A stretch of 64,000 nucleotides of DNA from assembly GCF_902167145.1 (NCBI RefSeq), contig NC_050101.1, positions 179,052,428 through 179,116,427 of the forward strand, given 5' to 3'. A model generated the notes under the pieces. It did no database searches, was not told the origin of the DNA, and saw only the letters and a list, made by a program, of their open reading frames with translations. Shown in pieces: positions 34,840-47,057 of this stretch. Every line of letters begins with the position of its first letter. Within the stretch, counting starts at the first letter, position 1. This stretch comes from Zea mays (Eukaryota; Streptophyta; Magnoliopsida; Poales; Poaceae). Both the position numbers and the translations under genes were made by a program.

Positions 34840-36628
34840 ACTCCCCTGCTTCAGAACGAAAGATTTTACTAGGTTGCAATCTGTAGCCCCTGTGATTCTA
34901 GATCATAGGTACTCCCTTAATCCCATGCCGGCTGCGTGCTTACTAAACACGCTGGGTGGAAGACCTTTTGTGAGCGGATCCGCAAGCATCTGATGGGTTC
35001 TTATATGCTCAACTTGAATGGTGTGATCCAGAATCTTCTCCTTAACAATATAACACTTAATGTCAATATACTTGGCAGAGCCACTTGACTTATTGTTATG
35101 GGAGAAAAATACCGCTGGCTCATTGTCGCAGTAAATTCTCAGTGGTCGCTCTATGCTATCAACCACTCTTAATCCGGGTACGAATTTCTTTATCCATATC
35201 ACCTGTCCAGTTGCCTCATACGTAGCTACAAACTCAGCGTGCATTGTCGACGATGCTCTCGCTGTCTGTTTGCAACTCTTCCAAGAAATAGCTCCCCCAG
35301 AGAGCATAAAGACATACCCTGAAGTTGACTTCAGTGTATCTCTACACCCTCCCCAGTCGGCATCTGCATAGCCAACTATTTGTAGGGAATTAGATCTTCT
35401 GTACGTAAGCATGAGACCTTTAGTACCTTGAAGGTACCTTAGAGCCTTCTTGACTGCTTTCCAGTATTCTATGCCTGGATTCTTCTAATAGCGTCCAAGC
35501 ATCCCAGTGGTAAAAGCTAAGTCAGGGCGAGTACATACTTGAGCATACATAATGCTTCCGATAGCTGAAGCATATGGTACTGACTTCATCTTGTTTTTCT
35601 CATACTGATTCTTGGGACACTGATATTCCCCAAACTTATCACCCTTGACTATTGGACCAGGCGAGGCATTACACTTATGCATATTATACCTCTTTAGTAC
35701 ATTTTCTATATATGACTTCTGTGAGAGTCCTAATACTCCCTTTTGTCTGTCTCTGTGAATTTCTATTCCAAGAACATAAGTGGCTTCTCCCATGTCTTTC
35801 ATATCAAAATTCGAGGAAAGAAACCCTTTTGTTTCCGCTAGTATATCCTTATCACTACTAGCTAAGAGTATGTCATCGACGTACAGAACAAGGAAGATAT
35901 ACTTTCCTTTCCTAAATTTTGCATAAATGCAATTATCTTCCTTGTTTTCCTCGAAACCAAACTTTCTTATAGTCTGATCAAACTTGATGTACCACTGTCT
36001 GGAGGCCTGTTTTAATCCATAAATGGACCTCCTCAAGTGACATCCCATGTGTTCTTTACCGCTCACAACAAAACCCTTTGGTTGTGCCATGAACACGTTT
36101 TCTTCTAACTCTCCATTTAGGAATGTTGTCTTTACATCCATCTGATGGAGCTCTAGATCAAAATGAGCAACTAGTGCCATGATGATCCTGAATGAATCTT
36201 TTGTTGAGACAGGTGAGAAGTTTTCATGGTAGTCAATGCCTTCTCTCTGTGTGAACCCTTTGGCCACAAGTCTAGCCTTGTATCTTTCTATGTTCCCTCT
36301 GGAGTCACGCTTTGTCTTGTAGACCCATTTATAGCCTACTGTTTTGGCTCCATGGGGAATGACTTCTAAGTCCCAAACTTTGTTCATTCTCATGGATTCT
36401 AATTCATCTTCCATGGCTGATAACCATTTGGATGAATTTGCACTTCTCATAGCAGCTTCATATGTAGTGGGATCACCTTCTATATCAATGTCCTCACTCA
36501 TATAAATCTCATCACATTCTGTGTTTTCTGCTGCATAGACTTCATAGTCATCAGGAATCGTAGATTTTCTGAGTCTCTGTGACCTCCTGAGACTTGGTTC
36601 TGGTTCAGATTCTACCTGGGGCTCCTGC
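34840..36628 (-). mobile_element. Copia element, pol 3' part between Grande and hAT insertions
   Basis: This is the continuation of the copia element whose 3' LTR lies at 19741-20392. It is bounded by the two target duplications ACTCC (34840-34844, Grande) and GCTCCTGC (36621-36628, hAT). Its coding content is described in the pol entry. Confidence 0.88.
34903..36620 (-). pseudogene. Copia reverse transcriptase and RNase H, one amber stop
   Basis: RT reads from the hAT insertion point, with GYKWVYKTK, the QMDVKTTFLNG segment, the YVDDILL active-site box (near 35864-35884) and the GSIMYAQVCTRPDLAF region. A TAG at 35487-35485 follows LGRY; the frame then continues into RNase H (ADADWGG; DNEPAVFF; TKGLP) and ends at TGA 34905-34903. 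RNase H shows the usual copia order. The integrase half of the same polyprotein lies beyond the hAT element at 40568-41709. Apart from the amber codon and the two insertions the frame is open. Confidence 0.88.
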
Positions 36629-39600
36629 TAGGGCTGGACAAAATACTCGTGGCTCGATAACTCGCTCGACTCGGCTCGGTAGTGGCTCGGCTCGGCTCGA
36701 CTCGTTTTGATTTTGTAGCGAGCTGAGCCAGCATTGTAGCTCGGTGTTAAAACGAGCTAGCTCGAGCCAACTCGCGAGCTGGCTCGCGAGCCAATCGAGC
36801 CATACATACTGCATACACACAGCGACACAACTAAAAAAGCCCACTCGGTAAAGTCATTAGTCGGCCCAGTACTAGCCCACACGGCCACACGCAAAAAGTC
36901 ACGCACTCACGCTCCCAGACAGCCAGACTCAACCGCACAGCTCCCAGTCACGCAAAAAGCCGCCGCACGCACCGCAGGCAGTACCGCAGTAGGCACCACA
37001 TCTCCCAGTACCGCGCTTTCAAACCCTAGCCGCAGGCACAACCGCACAGCTCAGGCACCGCCGCACCGGTGCACCGCCGAGGCGTCGACCGCCGACCGCC
37101 GCCGCAGGCACGGACCGCCGCCGACTCGCCATCACGCATTCCCGCTGCGACGGCCACCGCCGAGTCGCCGGCTCGCCGCCCGCCGTGCGTCCGCGCACGG
37201 ACCGACAGAAGCCATCACGCCACGCCGACCGCCGACGACCGACCGTTGAGCGGAGCCGTAAGCCGTTGAAGAGATGGAGGATGAGCACCACGAGCAGGAA
37301 GTCCACAACCAAGTGCGTCCATCCCCTGCAAGTCGCGGATCAAGGGTTAAAATAATGGGGAAGAAGCCATTACCATCATCTATGCAAGGTAATCGTGGGC
37401 GGGGCCAAGTTCGTCGAGGTTCCGGCTCTCAATCAACAGCTCAAATTCATGCTGTGGTAGCTACATGTACATCCATAGAAAAGGTGTGTGCTGTGTTCAG
37501 TAGCTATTGTTGTATTTGGACTGATCATTAGTTGAGAAATAATGAATCGGTTAATTATTAATTTGTGCAGCATGTGCGAAATGAAGAAGAGGAAGATATT
37601 TTGATTGATATGAATGATGAATTATATGAGGAGGGGGATCATTGTGGTCGAAGCCAAGTGGAGGGGGATGATGATGATGCAGAGGAGGAGGAGGAGGAAT
37701 TGGAGGGCGATCATTGTGATCAGAAGACAAATCGAGGAAAAAAAAGATTGAAAGGTGGTGGTCAGCTGTCTCCTTCCAAAGATAAGGCAAAGAGAGGAAA
37801 GCGTGCTGGTTGCTGGAAATATTTTAAGGAGATCCATGTTCAGTCTAAGAAGGAGTTTGGGGTTATGGTGACAAAAGCCAAGTGCAAATTCTGTTATAAA
37901 AGCTATGCATACCATCCAGGGGGGCAACTTCACAGCTAAACCGTCATTTACAGAAGTGCACACAGTTTTAGAACAAATTGGCTAAGGCAAAATCTCAACT
38001 TCCTCAAGGTACTCTCACATTTACTGCAGCTGATGGATCTATTATTGTTAACCCTGATGAATATGATCATGAGCACACTAGACTATTGATTGCCAAGATG
38101 ATCATTGTTCATGAGTATTCTTTTAGGATGGTAGAGCATAAATGGTTTAATATCTTGATGACATGGATGAATAGCAAATATGAACCTATCGGTAGGAAGA
38201 CTATTAGAAGTGAATGTATGAGAGTCTATGAATCTGAGAAAGAGAAACTGAAGAAGAGTCTTAGAGAAGCTGAATCAATAAGTTTAACTACTGATTTGTG
38301 GACATCTAATCAAGGTGTACAATATATGTGTTTAGTGGCACATTACATAGATGTTGAATGGGTTTTGCAATGTCGTGTCCTTAACTTTGTTGAATTGGAT
38401 CCCCCCCACACTGGTATAGTAATAGCTCAAGCTGTTTTTGATTGTTTGGTTGAATGGAAAATAGAAGACAAGGTTATGACAATAACTCTTGACAATGCCT
38501 CAAATAATGATGTTGCCATTACAAATTTGAAGTCCAAGCTTCTTGCAAGAAGAAATGCACAGTTTGATCCAAAATATTTTCATGTCCGTTGTGCTGCTCA
38601 CATAGTGAATTTGGCTGTAAATGATGGCCTGCAACCATTAGATGGTCTTCTAAGTAATCTTCGGGACACAGTCAAATATTTTAAGAGGTCTCCTACACGT
38701 ATGTATAAATTTGTTGAGGTTTGCAATGAGTATGCTATTAAAGTTGGAAAAGGTCTATCCCTTGATGTTAAAACAAGGTGGAATTCAACATATAGAATGC
38801 TGGACACATGTATGGAGTATAGGGATGCATTTCGGTACTATGCTGAAGTAGACCATAACTATGTGTGGCAACCTACACAAACTGATTGGGATAAGTATCA
38901 TAAGATTAGGCCAATTTTAGGAACAATGGCTGGAGCAACAACTGCATTTTCAGGTTCAGTTTATCCAACTGCCAATGTCTTCTACCCTTACATAGTGAAA
39001 GTTAAGATTGCTTTGTTAACAGCACAGAAATCTAGTGATGCATATTTGAGGTGTATGGCTGCTGCAATGTTAGAAAAATTCAATAAATATTGGGAGGTGA
39101 GGAACAATGTCATGGTTATTGCTACAATCCTTGACCCTAGGTTCAAAATGAGGTACATCAGATGGTGTTTCGGTCAGCTTTATGATGCTTTTAGGTGTCA
39201 AACAGAGCTTGAAGAGATCAACATAGAATTAGAAGATATCTACAAGAAATATGATTTGGTGTATAGGCAGAAAAATGGTGATAGTAGCTCAAATACCTAG
39301 TCAGCTTCAATAGCAAAGGATGTAAGCAGTGATCTTGCTTCCATAGTCCCAAGTGAGTTTCAGGATTTTTTGGACTCCAGTGCCACAGAAAGCTCCAAAT
39401 CAGAGTTGCTTATCTATCTAGATGAAGCAAATGTGTCCATAGATGATAAGAAGTTCAACTTGGTGAACTATTGGAAAGTGAATTCTCATAGATTCCCTGT
39501 TGTGGCGAGTATGGCAAAGAGATTCTTGGTTGTTCCTGCTGGAAGTGTATCATCAGAATCAACTTTTAGTTGTGGAGGAAGGATTCTTGATGATTATAGG

Positions 39601-40559
39601 AGTTCTTTAAAGCCAGCGATAGTTCAGGCACTAGTTTGTGCATCTAGTTGGATACGGGGTTCGCCAAATCCTATCATTGTGGTATGTTTCTATGTGATGA
39701 TTAATTTATTTTGACTATTTTTGTTTCTAAACATATTTAATATTTATTTTTGACTGATTACAGGGAGGAGAAAATGATGATGACAATGAATATGTGGAAT
39801 TCCCAAACTGTGTGGTTGGAAGCAACTAGTAACAATAAGTCTGTAAGTGTGTTTTCATATTTGAGCTCACAGGTTCTTCAAGCACAGATTCTTCAGTGAC
39901 TGTCTGACTGATGGTATTTTCATATTTTGAAATGTAGGTCTTACAAGAAGAGTTCAAACTTCAGTGACTGCCTGGGAACTTTTGAGTCCTTCAGTGTTCT
40001 TTATTAAGAATATAAAGTCTAAACTGTCGTAGTCTCGTAGACTATTATCAATGTTAACTGTTAATGTGTGAATCTGTGATTCAAGTCTAATCTGTGATGG
40101 ATCTGTCATCTGTGTTAACTGTTATGGTTGTTAGTGACAGTGTGAAACTGTGAATCTATGATAAACTCATGGCTATGATTAAGGTTGTTAGTGACGCTCA
40201 GTCATGTGTATTTCGCTGGAGTCATGTTGACTATGAACTTATGAAGTCATGGCTATGATTACGTTTTTTTGTATGCGACTATGACTATGAAGTCAGTTTT
40301 TTTGTGCCACAGAAAGCTCAATGACTGATTGAGAATTTAAATTGAACTCTTGCTGTTTTTTAAAGCCATGTCCTGTTTTCAGTGTTTTGTAATGTATAGC
40401 TCGCGAGTCAAACGAGCTGGCTCGAGCTACAAAACGAGTCGAGCCGAGCGTGGTTCCTAGCTCGCTATTTTAACGAGCCGAGCCGAGCTAGCTCGTTTTA
40501 TTACCGAGCCATAACGAGCCGAGCTATAACGAGCCGAGCTGGCTCGATATCCACCCCTA
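36629..40559 (+). mobile_element. hAT transposon, complete, with 8 bp target duplication
   Basis: Ends are TAGGGCTGGACAAAATACTCG on the left and, reverse-complemented, TAGGGGTGGATATCGAGCC on the right. Both are followed by GAGC/GCTCG-rich subterminal repeats. The perfect 8 bp duplication GCTCCTGC occurs at 36621-36628 and 40560-40567. The interior holds a BED-finger hAT transposase on the plus strand. 36840-37270 is a GC-rich leader, and 39830-40380 is 3' non-coding sequence with no gene seen. The element lies in the linker between integrase and RT of the copia element. Confidence 0.93.
37274..39829 (+). pseudogene. hAT transposase, BED zinc finger and dimerisation domain, broken
   Basis: Exons 37274-37483, 37571-39681 and 39764-39829 join in phase 0 with GT/AG ends; stop TAG at 39827-39829. 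The protein starts MEDEHHEQEV, has a very acidic segment, a BED-type finger (CKFC...HLQKC, 37885-37955), the RNase H-like catalytic core (LTTDLWTSNQG; ITLDNASNND; HVRCAAHIVNL), and the C-terminal dimerisation region (YWKVNSHRFPVVASMAKRFL; SSESTFSCGGRI). Breaks: one base is missing in the G run at 37919-37924, and TAG occurs at 37969-37971 and 39298-39300. The transposase would bind the TIRs and excise the element. This copy needs activity from elsewhere. Confidence 0.88.
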
Positions 40560-40567
40560 GCTCCTGC

Positions 40568-41709
40568 AATGGTGCGTCACTTGGAGCAACACTATCATCA
40601 TCTTCTGAACTATCTTGTGCAACTGGCTCAGGGCCAATATGTGCAGAAGGTGAAGCTACTTGCTCTGTAGTAGTTGCACTAGATGATGCCACATTTGCAG
40701 CAGGGGTTTCACCCACAGTCGGTGTGACTGTTGGTGGAACCACAGTGGGTATCGAGAAGTATGGTTCTTCAACCATCGGAAATGGGACATATATCATCTT
40801 TTCCTGAAGGTCAACCTCTCTGAGTACCTTACTCCCCTTGATCATGTCATCCTCTAAGAAAATGGCATGTCTGGTTTCTATGAACTTGGTTTGTCTGTTA
40901 GGGCAGTAGAATCTATAACCCTTCGATCTGTCAGGGTAGGCAATAAAATGGCAGCTAGTGGTTCTCTCATCTAGCTTTCCCTGTCCAGGATTAAATATTC
41001 TAGCTTCTGCTGGACAACCCCATATATGGAAGTAGTTGAGCGTGGGTTTTCTGCCAGTCCACAACTCATATGGAGTTCTAGCCACTGATTTACTAGGAAC
41101 TCTGTTGAGTATATGCATAGCGGTTTTTAAAGCCTCCATCCATAGACCCAATGACAGGTTAAAGTAACTTAGCATACTCCTTACCATATCCATTAGCGTT
41201 CTGTTACGCCTTTCGGCAACCCCATTCTGTTGTGGTTCGCCAGGTGTTGAATACTGAGCAACAATACCATTTTCTCTTAGGAACCTCGCGAAAGGTCCTG
41301 GAACTTGGCCATACTCGGTATGGCGCCCATAGTACTCCCCCCCACGATCTGATCGGACAATCTTTATCTTCAAATTGTGTTGATTTTCTACTTCAGCCTT
41401 GAACTGTTTAAACTTGTCTAAAGCTTCTAATCTTTCCTTAATGGGATAAATATAACCGTAGCGAGAGTAGTCATGTGTGAAGGTTATGAACGAGTTAAAC
41501 CCATCTACTGTCCTAACTGGAAAAGGACCACAGATATTTGTATGAATAATTTCTAACACTCTCGTACTATGCTTAGCATCTTTCTTAATCTGCTTCGCGA
41601 ATTTACCCTTAATGCAATCTCTGTATTGCTCTAAGTCTGTGAAGTCTAGGGGATGGAGAATCTGTTCCTTAACGAGACTTTCTATTCTCCCCCTCGAAAT
41701 GTGGTCCAA
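40568..41709 (-). pseudogene. Copia integrase half of the split polyprotein
   Basis: Starts in the GAG-pre-integrase zinc region (the LDHISRG... C-x-K part) and continues through integrase with catalytic residues in HTNICGPF, VRSDRGGEY and PQQNGVAERRNR, then a Pro/Thr/Ser-rich linker that ends at the hAT insertion. The frame is open from 41709 to 40568. Upstream (41710-41800) the frame is closed by a TAG near 41748, and no protease or gag follows, so the 5' part of this copia element has been lost or rearranged. RT and RNase H of the same frame resume beyond the hAT element. Confidence 0.88.
41403..41686 (-). repeat. Integrase fragment duplication, copy 1
   Basis: A 284 bp stretch of the copia integrase that recurs in the same orientation at 42261-42544, starting ACTGTTTAAACTTGTC and ending GAGACTTTCTATT, with about ten differences. 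Confidence 0.92.
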
Positions 41710-41799
41710 ACGATAGTGCCATAATTTTCTGTACTTTTCTGGATTTTCTAGCTATTTTTCTAATTTCTTTTCTGTTTCACTAATTTTGATTTCCAGGAA

Positions 41800-42260
41800 A
41801 ATTAAAAAAAAATCGCTGGAAAAAAATGTGTCTGGCCATTTTGGCCTGGCCTACTTGTGGAGGCGTGCCCAGCCAGGAAAGGGGAGGGGGGCAAGGCGTG
41901 CCCAGGCCGTAACCTGGGCCTGGGCCGCCCATCGAGCCCACGCGCGCGCTGCACCTGTCTGGTGGCCGTTGGATCGAATCCAACGTTCCAGATTCACCAC
42001 ACGCGCTATAAAGGGCAGAGAACTCGGGGCCGTTAGAAAACCCTAACTCATTTTCTTCCTCCCCCAGCCGCACAACCACTCGGCCGTCAGAGAGATTTTT
42101 CTTTTGGCCAACCGCACCATTTTTCTACCCTCTGTTCCGGTCGGCTAGCAATGGACCTGTGCGATGCATGCATGCAACTCCTCTCACTTTGCATGCGCGC
42201 TGCATGCTCCTCTCACTTTGCATGCGCGCTGCATGCTTGCACTCTGGCATTCTGGTATGG
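41800..42260 (+). other. Promoter-like segment between the two integrase copies
   Basis: GC-rich sequence with a plus-strand TATA box (CGCTATAAAGGG, about 42004-42015), followed by AAAACCCTAACTC and CTTCCTCC leader-like sequence. A direct repeat of about 28 bp (TCCTCTCACTTTGCATGCGCGCTGCATG) occurs twice within 42179-42237. No coding frame is convincing. It could be the 5' LTR or leader of an unknown retroelement, or a captured host promoter. Confidence 0.45.
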
Positions 42261-42544
42261 ACTGTTTAAACTTGTCTAAAGCTTCTAATCTTTTCTTAAT
42301 GGGATAAATATAACCGTAACGAGAGTAGTCATCTGTGAAGGTTATGAACGAGTTAAACCCATCTACTGTCCTAACTAAAAAAGGACCACAGATATATATA
42401 TGAATAATTTCTAACACTCTCGTACTATGCTTAGCATCTTTCTTAATCTGCTTCGCGAATTTACCCTTAATGCAATCTCTGCATTGCTCTAAGTTTATGA
42501 AGTCTAGGGGATGGAGAATCTGTTCCTTAACGAGACTTTCTATT
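42261..42544 (-). repeat. Integrase fragment duplication, copy 2
   Basis: Second copy of the 284 bp integrase fragment, with about ten substitutions. It ends abruptly at TTTCTATT, where unrelated sequence begins. Confidence 0.92.
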
Positions 42545-43200
42545 TAATCCTAACCATCTCATGTGTGGTTATCCATCTAATCACGTGAGGGTTGTTGGCT
42601 ATCTCCTAAGAATAGGTCCAGACCTCATCCCCTATAAATATAAAGGGGTACGGCCGACTAAGAACCCCCAACACATTCCAATCGAATCTATCTACTTTAT
42701 TTACATTTTCTGCCCTAGGAGTAGATGTAGCGTAGTTCTAGTTGTAGCCTTCCGCATATCCACCTCCACCCCTATTCGACTCTACATCGTCTAAATTCGT
42801 CTTGGGTGGTCTGCCGACCCAAAAACGATCCTAGGATCTTACTCCTCTCGGAGGGCAAGATCTAGTTGTTCATTCAAAATATTATATCTCGACTGTCTCT
42901 TAATTCCTAGGCGACTCCACGTCGTCTCGAGACCCGGAGCGCCCTAAGATCTCTCATCCAGGTGCGAGATCTAGGTTCCAGCGAGGAGCAAAACGACCCT
43001 GCGCCATCGCGGACCGTCCGGCCCTGTGAGCGGACAATCCGGTGCGACGTAGAGAAGACGCCGCTTCTGCATCTAGGTCGTCAACCATTCGTCCCAGATC
43101 GCGGACCGTCCGTGTCTGCACAGAGAGCATCGCTAGAGGATATACCCCTGGCAATTGACGCTGCCCAGATCATCACCAACAGATATGACGCAGGGCAATC
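42545..43200 (+). repeat. LTR-like retroelement fragment
   Basis: It contains a plus-strand TATA box (CTATAAATATAAAGG, near 42638-42652), followed by pyrimidine-rich leader sequence and GC-rich stretches with CGGACCGTCCGG-like motifs (43000-43120). These are common in maize LTR elements. No LTR partner, PBS or coding region was found, and the boundaries are approximate. Confidence 0.45.
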
Positions 43201-44570
43201 ACGGATTTCATGGTACAAGATAAGAAGAATGCCAGGGCACTGCCCCTGCCCCTGTGGTTTGGACAGCTAGCTACATGGACTCCTGCTTTCACGTTCTCAT
43301 ACAGGCACTCCTGCACTGTGCTCCTTCGTCTCCTCCTCCCCTGCCTGCCACCAACTGCCAAGGTAATAATGGCCACACTTTCTTCTTCTTCTTTGCTTGC
43401 CTTCTGCACTGCAATTGCCGCCGCAAGTGCTGTGTGTTTGCCTCTCGTTCATCCCCAAACCCTACCTCTCGCCTCGGTCTCCTTTGAATTTCTCCATCGA
43501 TCTATTATTGTTCCTATATAAAAGGATGCTGTCGTCGGGAAGGAAATCCTCTTGTCTGCCGCGACGACTCCAAAGTCTACTGCAAACCTGCATTCTTATC
43601 CGCTGCAGTTTCTGATTCCGACACCATTCATCCAGTTTCCATACTTTTGACCGGCCCTATAATTTCTCAAACGTGTGGAGGCGCCTGCAATTCGCCCCCA
43701 GATATCCCCCCCAACCAATTTGATAGAATTTCCAAGTTTTTTTTCCCGCAAGTCTTCCGAATCTCGTCAACGTCAAGGTCGAGCGTTTAGCACGCAACCC
43801 ATTTTGTATTGTCATTATATATATAAATAAATAATAAAAGCGACATGTTGTGCTTGTATTGTATGTTTGCTCCAATCTTTCAAATTCGCTAGATGATGCT
43901 GACCCTCCCAGTCTGCTTCTTTATGATGAATCCAATCCGTCGTGGAGACATCTAAGCAGGCTTTACTGAATCTAGTTGCTATTTAACCAGGTGCCAAGTG
44001 CAGATACCTTCCCTGCCTCACAAACAACGCCACCCTGTACTAGATACCATCAGGGTCTTCAACCAGGGCAGGTTCTCTTCTCTTCCTGCAATCTTCATTC
44101 TGCTCTGACCGAGCATACGCTATTTGATTGTCTTTGCTCTCTCTCTCTCTCTGTCTGTGGTGTGTATGCAACAGTAACTGTTCTTCCAAGTCCTGTCATG
44201 TTTGCAAATGCTTCAAAATTATCTTGCTTAGTTACTTTACAATAAGATTTTGGTTCCTGAATTGAAAATACTGCCGCATGGAGATGGAATTATTAGGTGC
44301 TAAGTATTCAGCATCTGTGAAAGAATTTACTTGATGGAGGTGCTTAGATGTTTCTTTAGCTGTTATCGTTTTATTTTTCTTAGTAATTCTGGTCATCATA
44401 CAACCTTTGTTTTTTACTTGTTGTTTAGTTGCTAGTACTGCCAGCTATTAATCTCAGTTGCAGTGCTTATTCACACTATTAATTATCGGTAGTAGTAACT
44501 GGCAACTATTGGGCCTATAGGTTTATGTTCAGGTGGCACTGCCAGCAGAAGTGATCCGTTGACTTCAGCT
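43201..44570 (+). promoter_or_regulatory. Upstream region of the HIR gene
   Basis: No protein frame is convincing here. A TATA-like CTATATAAAAGG (43514-43525) could start a transcript with a 5' untranslated exon, and a (CT)n tract lies at 44141-44154. A long 5' intron before the coding exon is likely but its donor cannot be fixed by eye. The region is single-copy in character. Confidence 0.4.
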
Positions 44571-45571
44571 ATGGGCAACCTGTGCTGCTGTGTTCAAGTC
44601 GACCAGTCGACTGTGGCCATCAGGGAGCAGTTTGGCAAGTTTGACAGCGTGCTTGAGCCAGGATGCCACTGCATGCCTTGGTTCGCCGGCAAGCGTGTAG
44701 CTGGGCAACTCACACTCAGGCTGCAGCAACTGGATGTGCGCTGTGAGACAAAAACAAAGGTATGTATGTTCTGCTTAGCTTGTGAAAATTAATGGATTGT
44801 GGTGGCAGCTTCTAACACCTGGATTTGTGCAGGACAATGTTTTCGTGAATGTGGTGGCATCTATTCAGTACCGCGCTCTGGCTGACAAAGCAAGTGACGC
44901 TTTCTACAAACTGAGCAACACAAGGTCCCAGATCCAAGCCTACGTCTTTGACGGTACGTAGCAGTTTGTTTCTTGCTAGTTTGAGTGTTCATGGTTGTGA
45001 CTATGTCGTCCGTACAGTGATCAGAGCAAGCGTTCCCAAGCTCCATTTGGACGATGCTTTCGAGCAGAAGGACGAGATCGCAAGGGCGGTGGAGGAAGAG
45101 CTTGAGAAGGCCATGTCGGCTTATGGCTTTGAGATCGTGCAGACTCTCATCGTGGACATCGAGCCAGACGAGCATGTGAAGCGCGCAATGAACGAGATCA
45201 ACGCAGCTGCGAGGCTCAGGGCGGCTGCAAACGAGAAGGCGGAGGCGGAGAAGATCGTGCAGATCAAGCGCGCGGAGGGGGAGGCAGAAGCCAAGTACCT
45301 GTCCGGGCTGGGCATTGCGCGCCAGCGGCAGGCCATCGTGGACGGGCTCAGGGACAGCGTGCTGGGGTTCTCCGTCAACGTGCCGGGCACCACCGCCAAG
45401 GACGTCATGGACATGGTGCTCATCACCCAGTACTTCGACACCATGAAGGAGATCGGCGCGTCGTCCAAGGCGTCCTCGGTGTTCATCCCGCATGGCCCCG
45501 GAGCGGTGCGCGACATTGCCACGCAGATCCGCGACGGCCTCCTGCAGGGATCCTCTGTCGCCAAACACTAA
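44571..45571 (+). CDS. hir: Hypersensitive-induced reaction protein (HIR, SPFH/band 7 family), 287 aa
   Basis: Coding exons 44571-44759, 44833-44953 and 45018-45571 (TAA) join in frame with GT/AG introns. The protein begins [17 protein letters not shown]: Gly2 is a myristoylation site and Cys5-7 are likely palmitoylated, the usual plasma-membrane anchor of HIR proteins. The SPFH/band 7 domain follows ([35 protein letters not shown]), then the Ala/Glu-rich coiled region ([17 protein letters not shown]) and the conserved end ([23 protein letters not shown]). HIR proteins form oligomers in membrane microdomains and take part in hypersensitive cell death and immune receptor signalling. Length and motifs are complete, with no break. 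Which maize HIR paralogue it is cannot be decided here. It converges with the LOG gene. Confidence 0.95.
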
Positions 45572-46430
45572 GCTGCCTGCCGTTGCCGTTGCTGCTGAAG
45601 AACACCACCACCACTATTATATATATAATATAATGATGATCTTGGTACCAGAGTGATGCTTGTCTATATTGTTCATCACTCATCGTCACCATCTGCTAGG
45701 ATGGCTATCTTTATGCTTGGGGATTGGAGAAAACCTTATCTAACCTTTTAGGGAACCGGTAATATATATAATGCAGCATGAGTTTGCAGTATGTTCATCA
45801 GAACCTTTTAGAGTCTAGATGCATGAATGGCATCATAGAATAGAATACAAGAGTTGCTTCCATTCCATCACTGAGTTACTTTTTCCTCAGCACCGGTTGC
45901 TGCTGCCCGTTGCAACTGCTAGAGATATTAAATCTGAACTGATCTTTATAAATTTATAATAAATTTATCTTAGCTTAAAAAAATATAAAACTAATTTTAT
46001 TATATTCCTAAAATTAAGATCTATCTAATGGTATATAGTTTAGAACCATTTGGAACTTTTATAAATCTTATTTACTGTTATTACTCTTGATACATATATT
46101 CATAATTTGCACGAGAACTTAAGAAAGACCAAGAGGACACTAATTATATTGACTATGCCAAGTAGTAGGAGTACAAATAGAACTTAAGTGTCAATATCAT
46201 TATACACATCTTGATTCTACTTTATTTAAATATATAATAATGATTTTATTATTGTATGACTTCTTACTTTATATATTTATTGTGACCTCATACCTTATAT
46301 ATTATTACTAATTTTATATGAATGTATAACTTGCGTGAATTTTTGAAGTCAATTCTCTACAATATTAAAACATCAGTTTCGACGATCGTCCTGCGTCATC
46401 TTTTTACAGAAAGGCCCTTACACTTCTTTG
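45572..46430. other. HIR 3' region and AT-rich intergenic sequence
   Basis: The first 150-300 bp are probably 3' untranslated sequence. 45930-46390 is very AT-rich, without a gene or a repeat boundary that I can define. Confidence 0.4.
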
Positions 46431-47057
46431 AAATCTAACCCGCAGTCCAACTTTAAGGTTCATAACCACGCCCCGCCGTAGCCCTTGCATACGCCAGCGC
46501 CTCCTCCTCCCAGAAATTTTCCCTACCGTTCATTCTGGCGTTATACAATCACAATCGTCCGTTATACCGTTATGCAATCTCAACCGCTCGATCCTGCGAT
46601 CTAGCCCACGTGTGACAACCGCGTCCTCTGTATCTGCTCCTCGCTCAGTCTGTTCTCCTCCCCGTTTCTTCTGCCTCCTCTCCTGCTATTCAGTTGCAGC
46701 AAGTTCTCCCTCCCCGTATCCTTCGCCTCCTCCCCCACTCCCTAGCTAGATTCATTTTGCCTCTCCCGCATGTACTCACTCCCAACGCCCCGTCTCGCAC
46801 TCTCGCCTCACCTCACCGCGGGGAGACGGAAGACGGTGGACGCATCATCACCTCTCCCGCTAGCTGCCGCTCTTCCGTCCTCTTCCATAGCTTCTGCTTA
46901 GGGAGAGGCATTGTCGCTTGAATCGGATCCCAACGCCGCAGCTGCTCCCCTCCCCATGGAGAACGAGGACACTGACCTCGGTGACAGGGCGATGCCTTCG
47001 CTCTACATGGAGGAGGGTCACAGTGGCAAGCCATGACGCCGACGCCGATATGGGCGT
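46430..47057 (+). other. Exon-like GC-rich segment of unknown origin, left piece
   Basis: Pyrimidine-rich leader-like sequence (46600-46920) leads to an ATG at 46956 in good context that reads MENEDTDLGDRAMPSLYMEE and stops after 26 codons, just before a hAT-like insertion. The composition resembles the 5' end of a grass gene or a captured gene fragment. I do not recognise the protein. Confidence 0.3.

Noticed and set aside
41786..42079. Open frames in the GC-rich segment between integrase copies
   Set aside because: Low-complexity composition with a TATA box inside; no conserved domain or start context.
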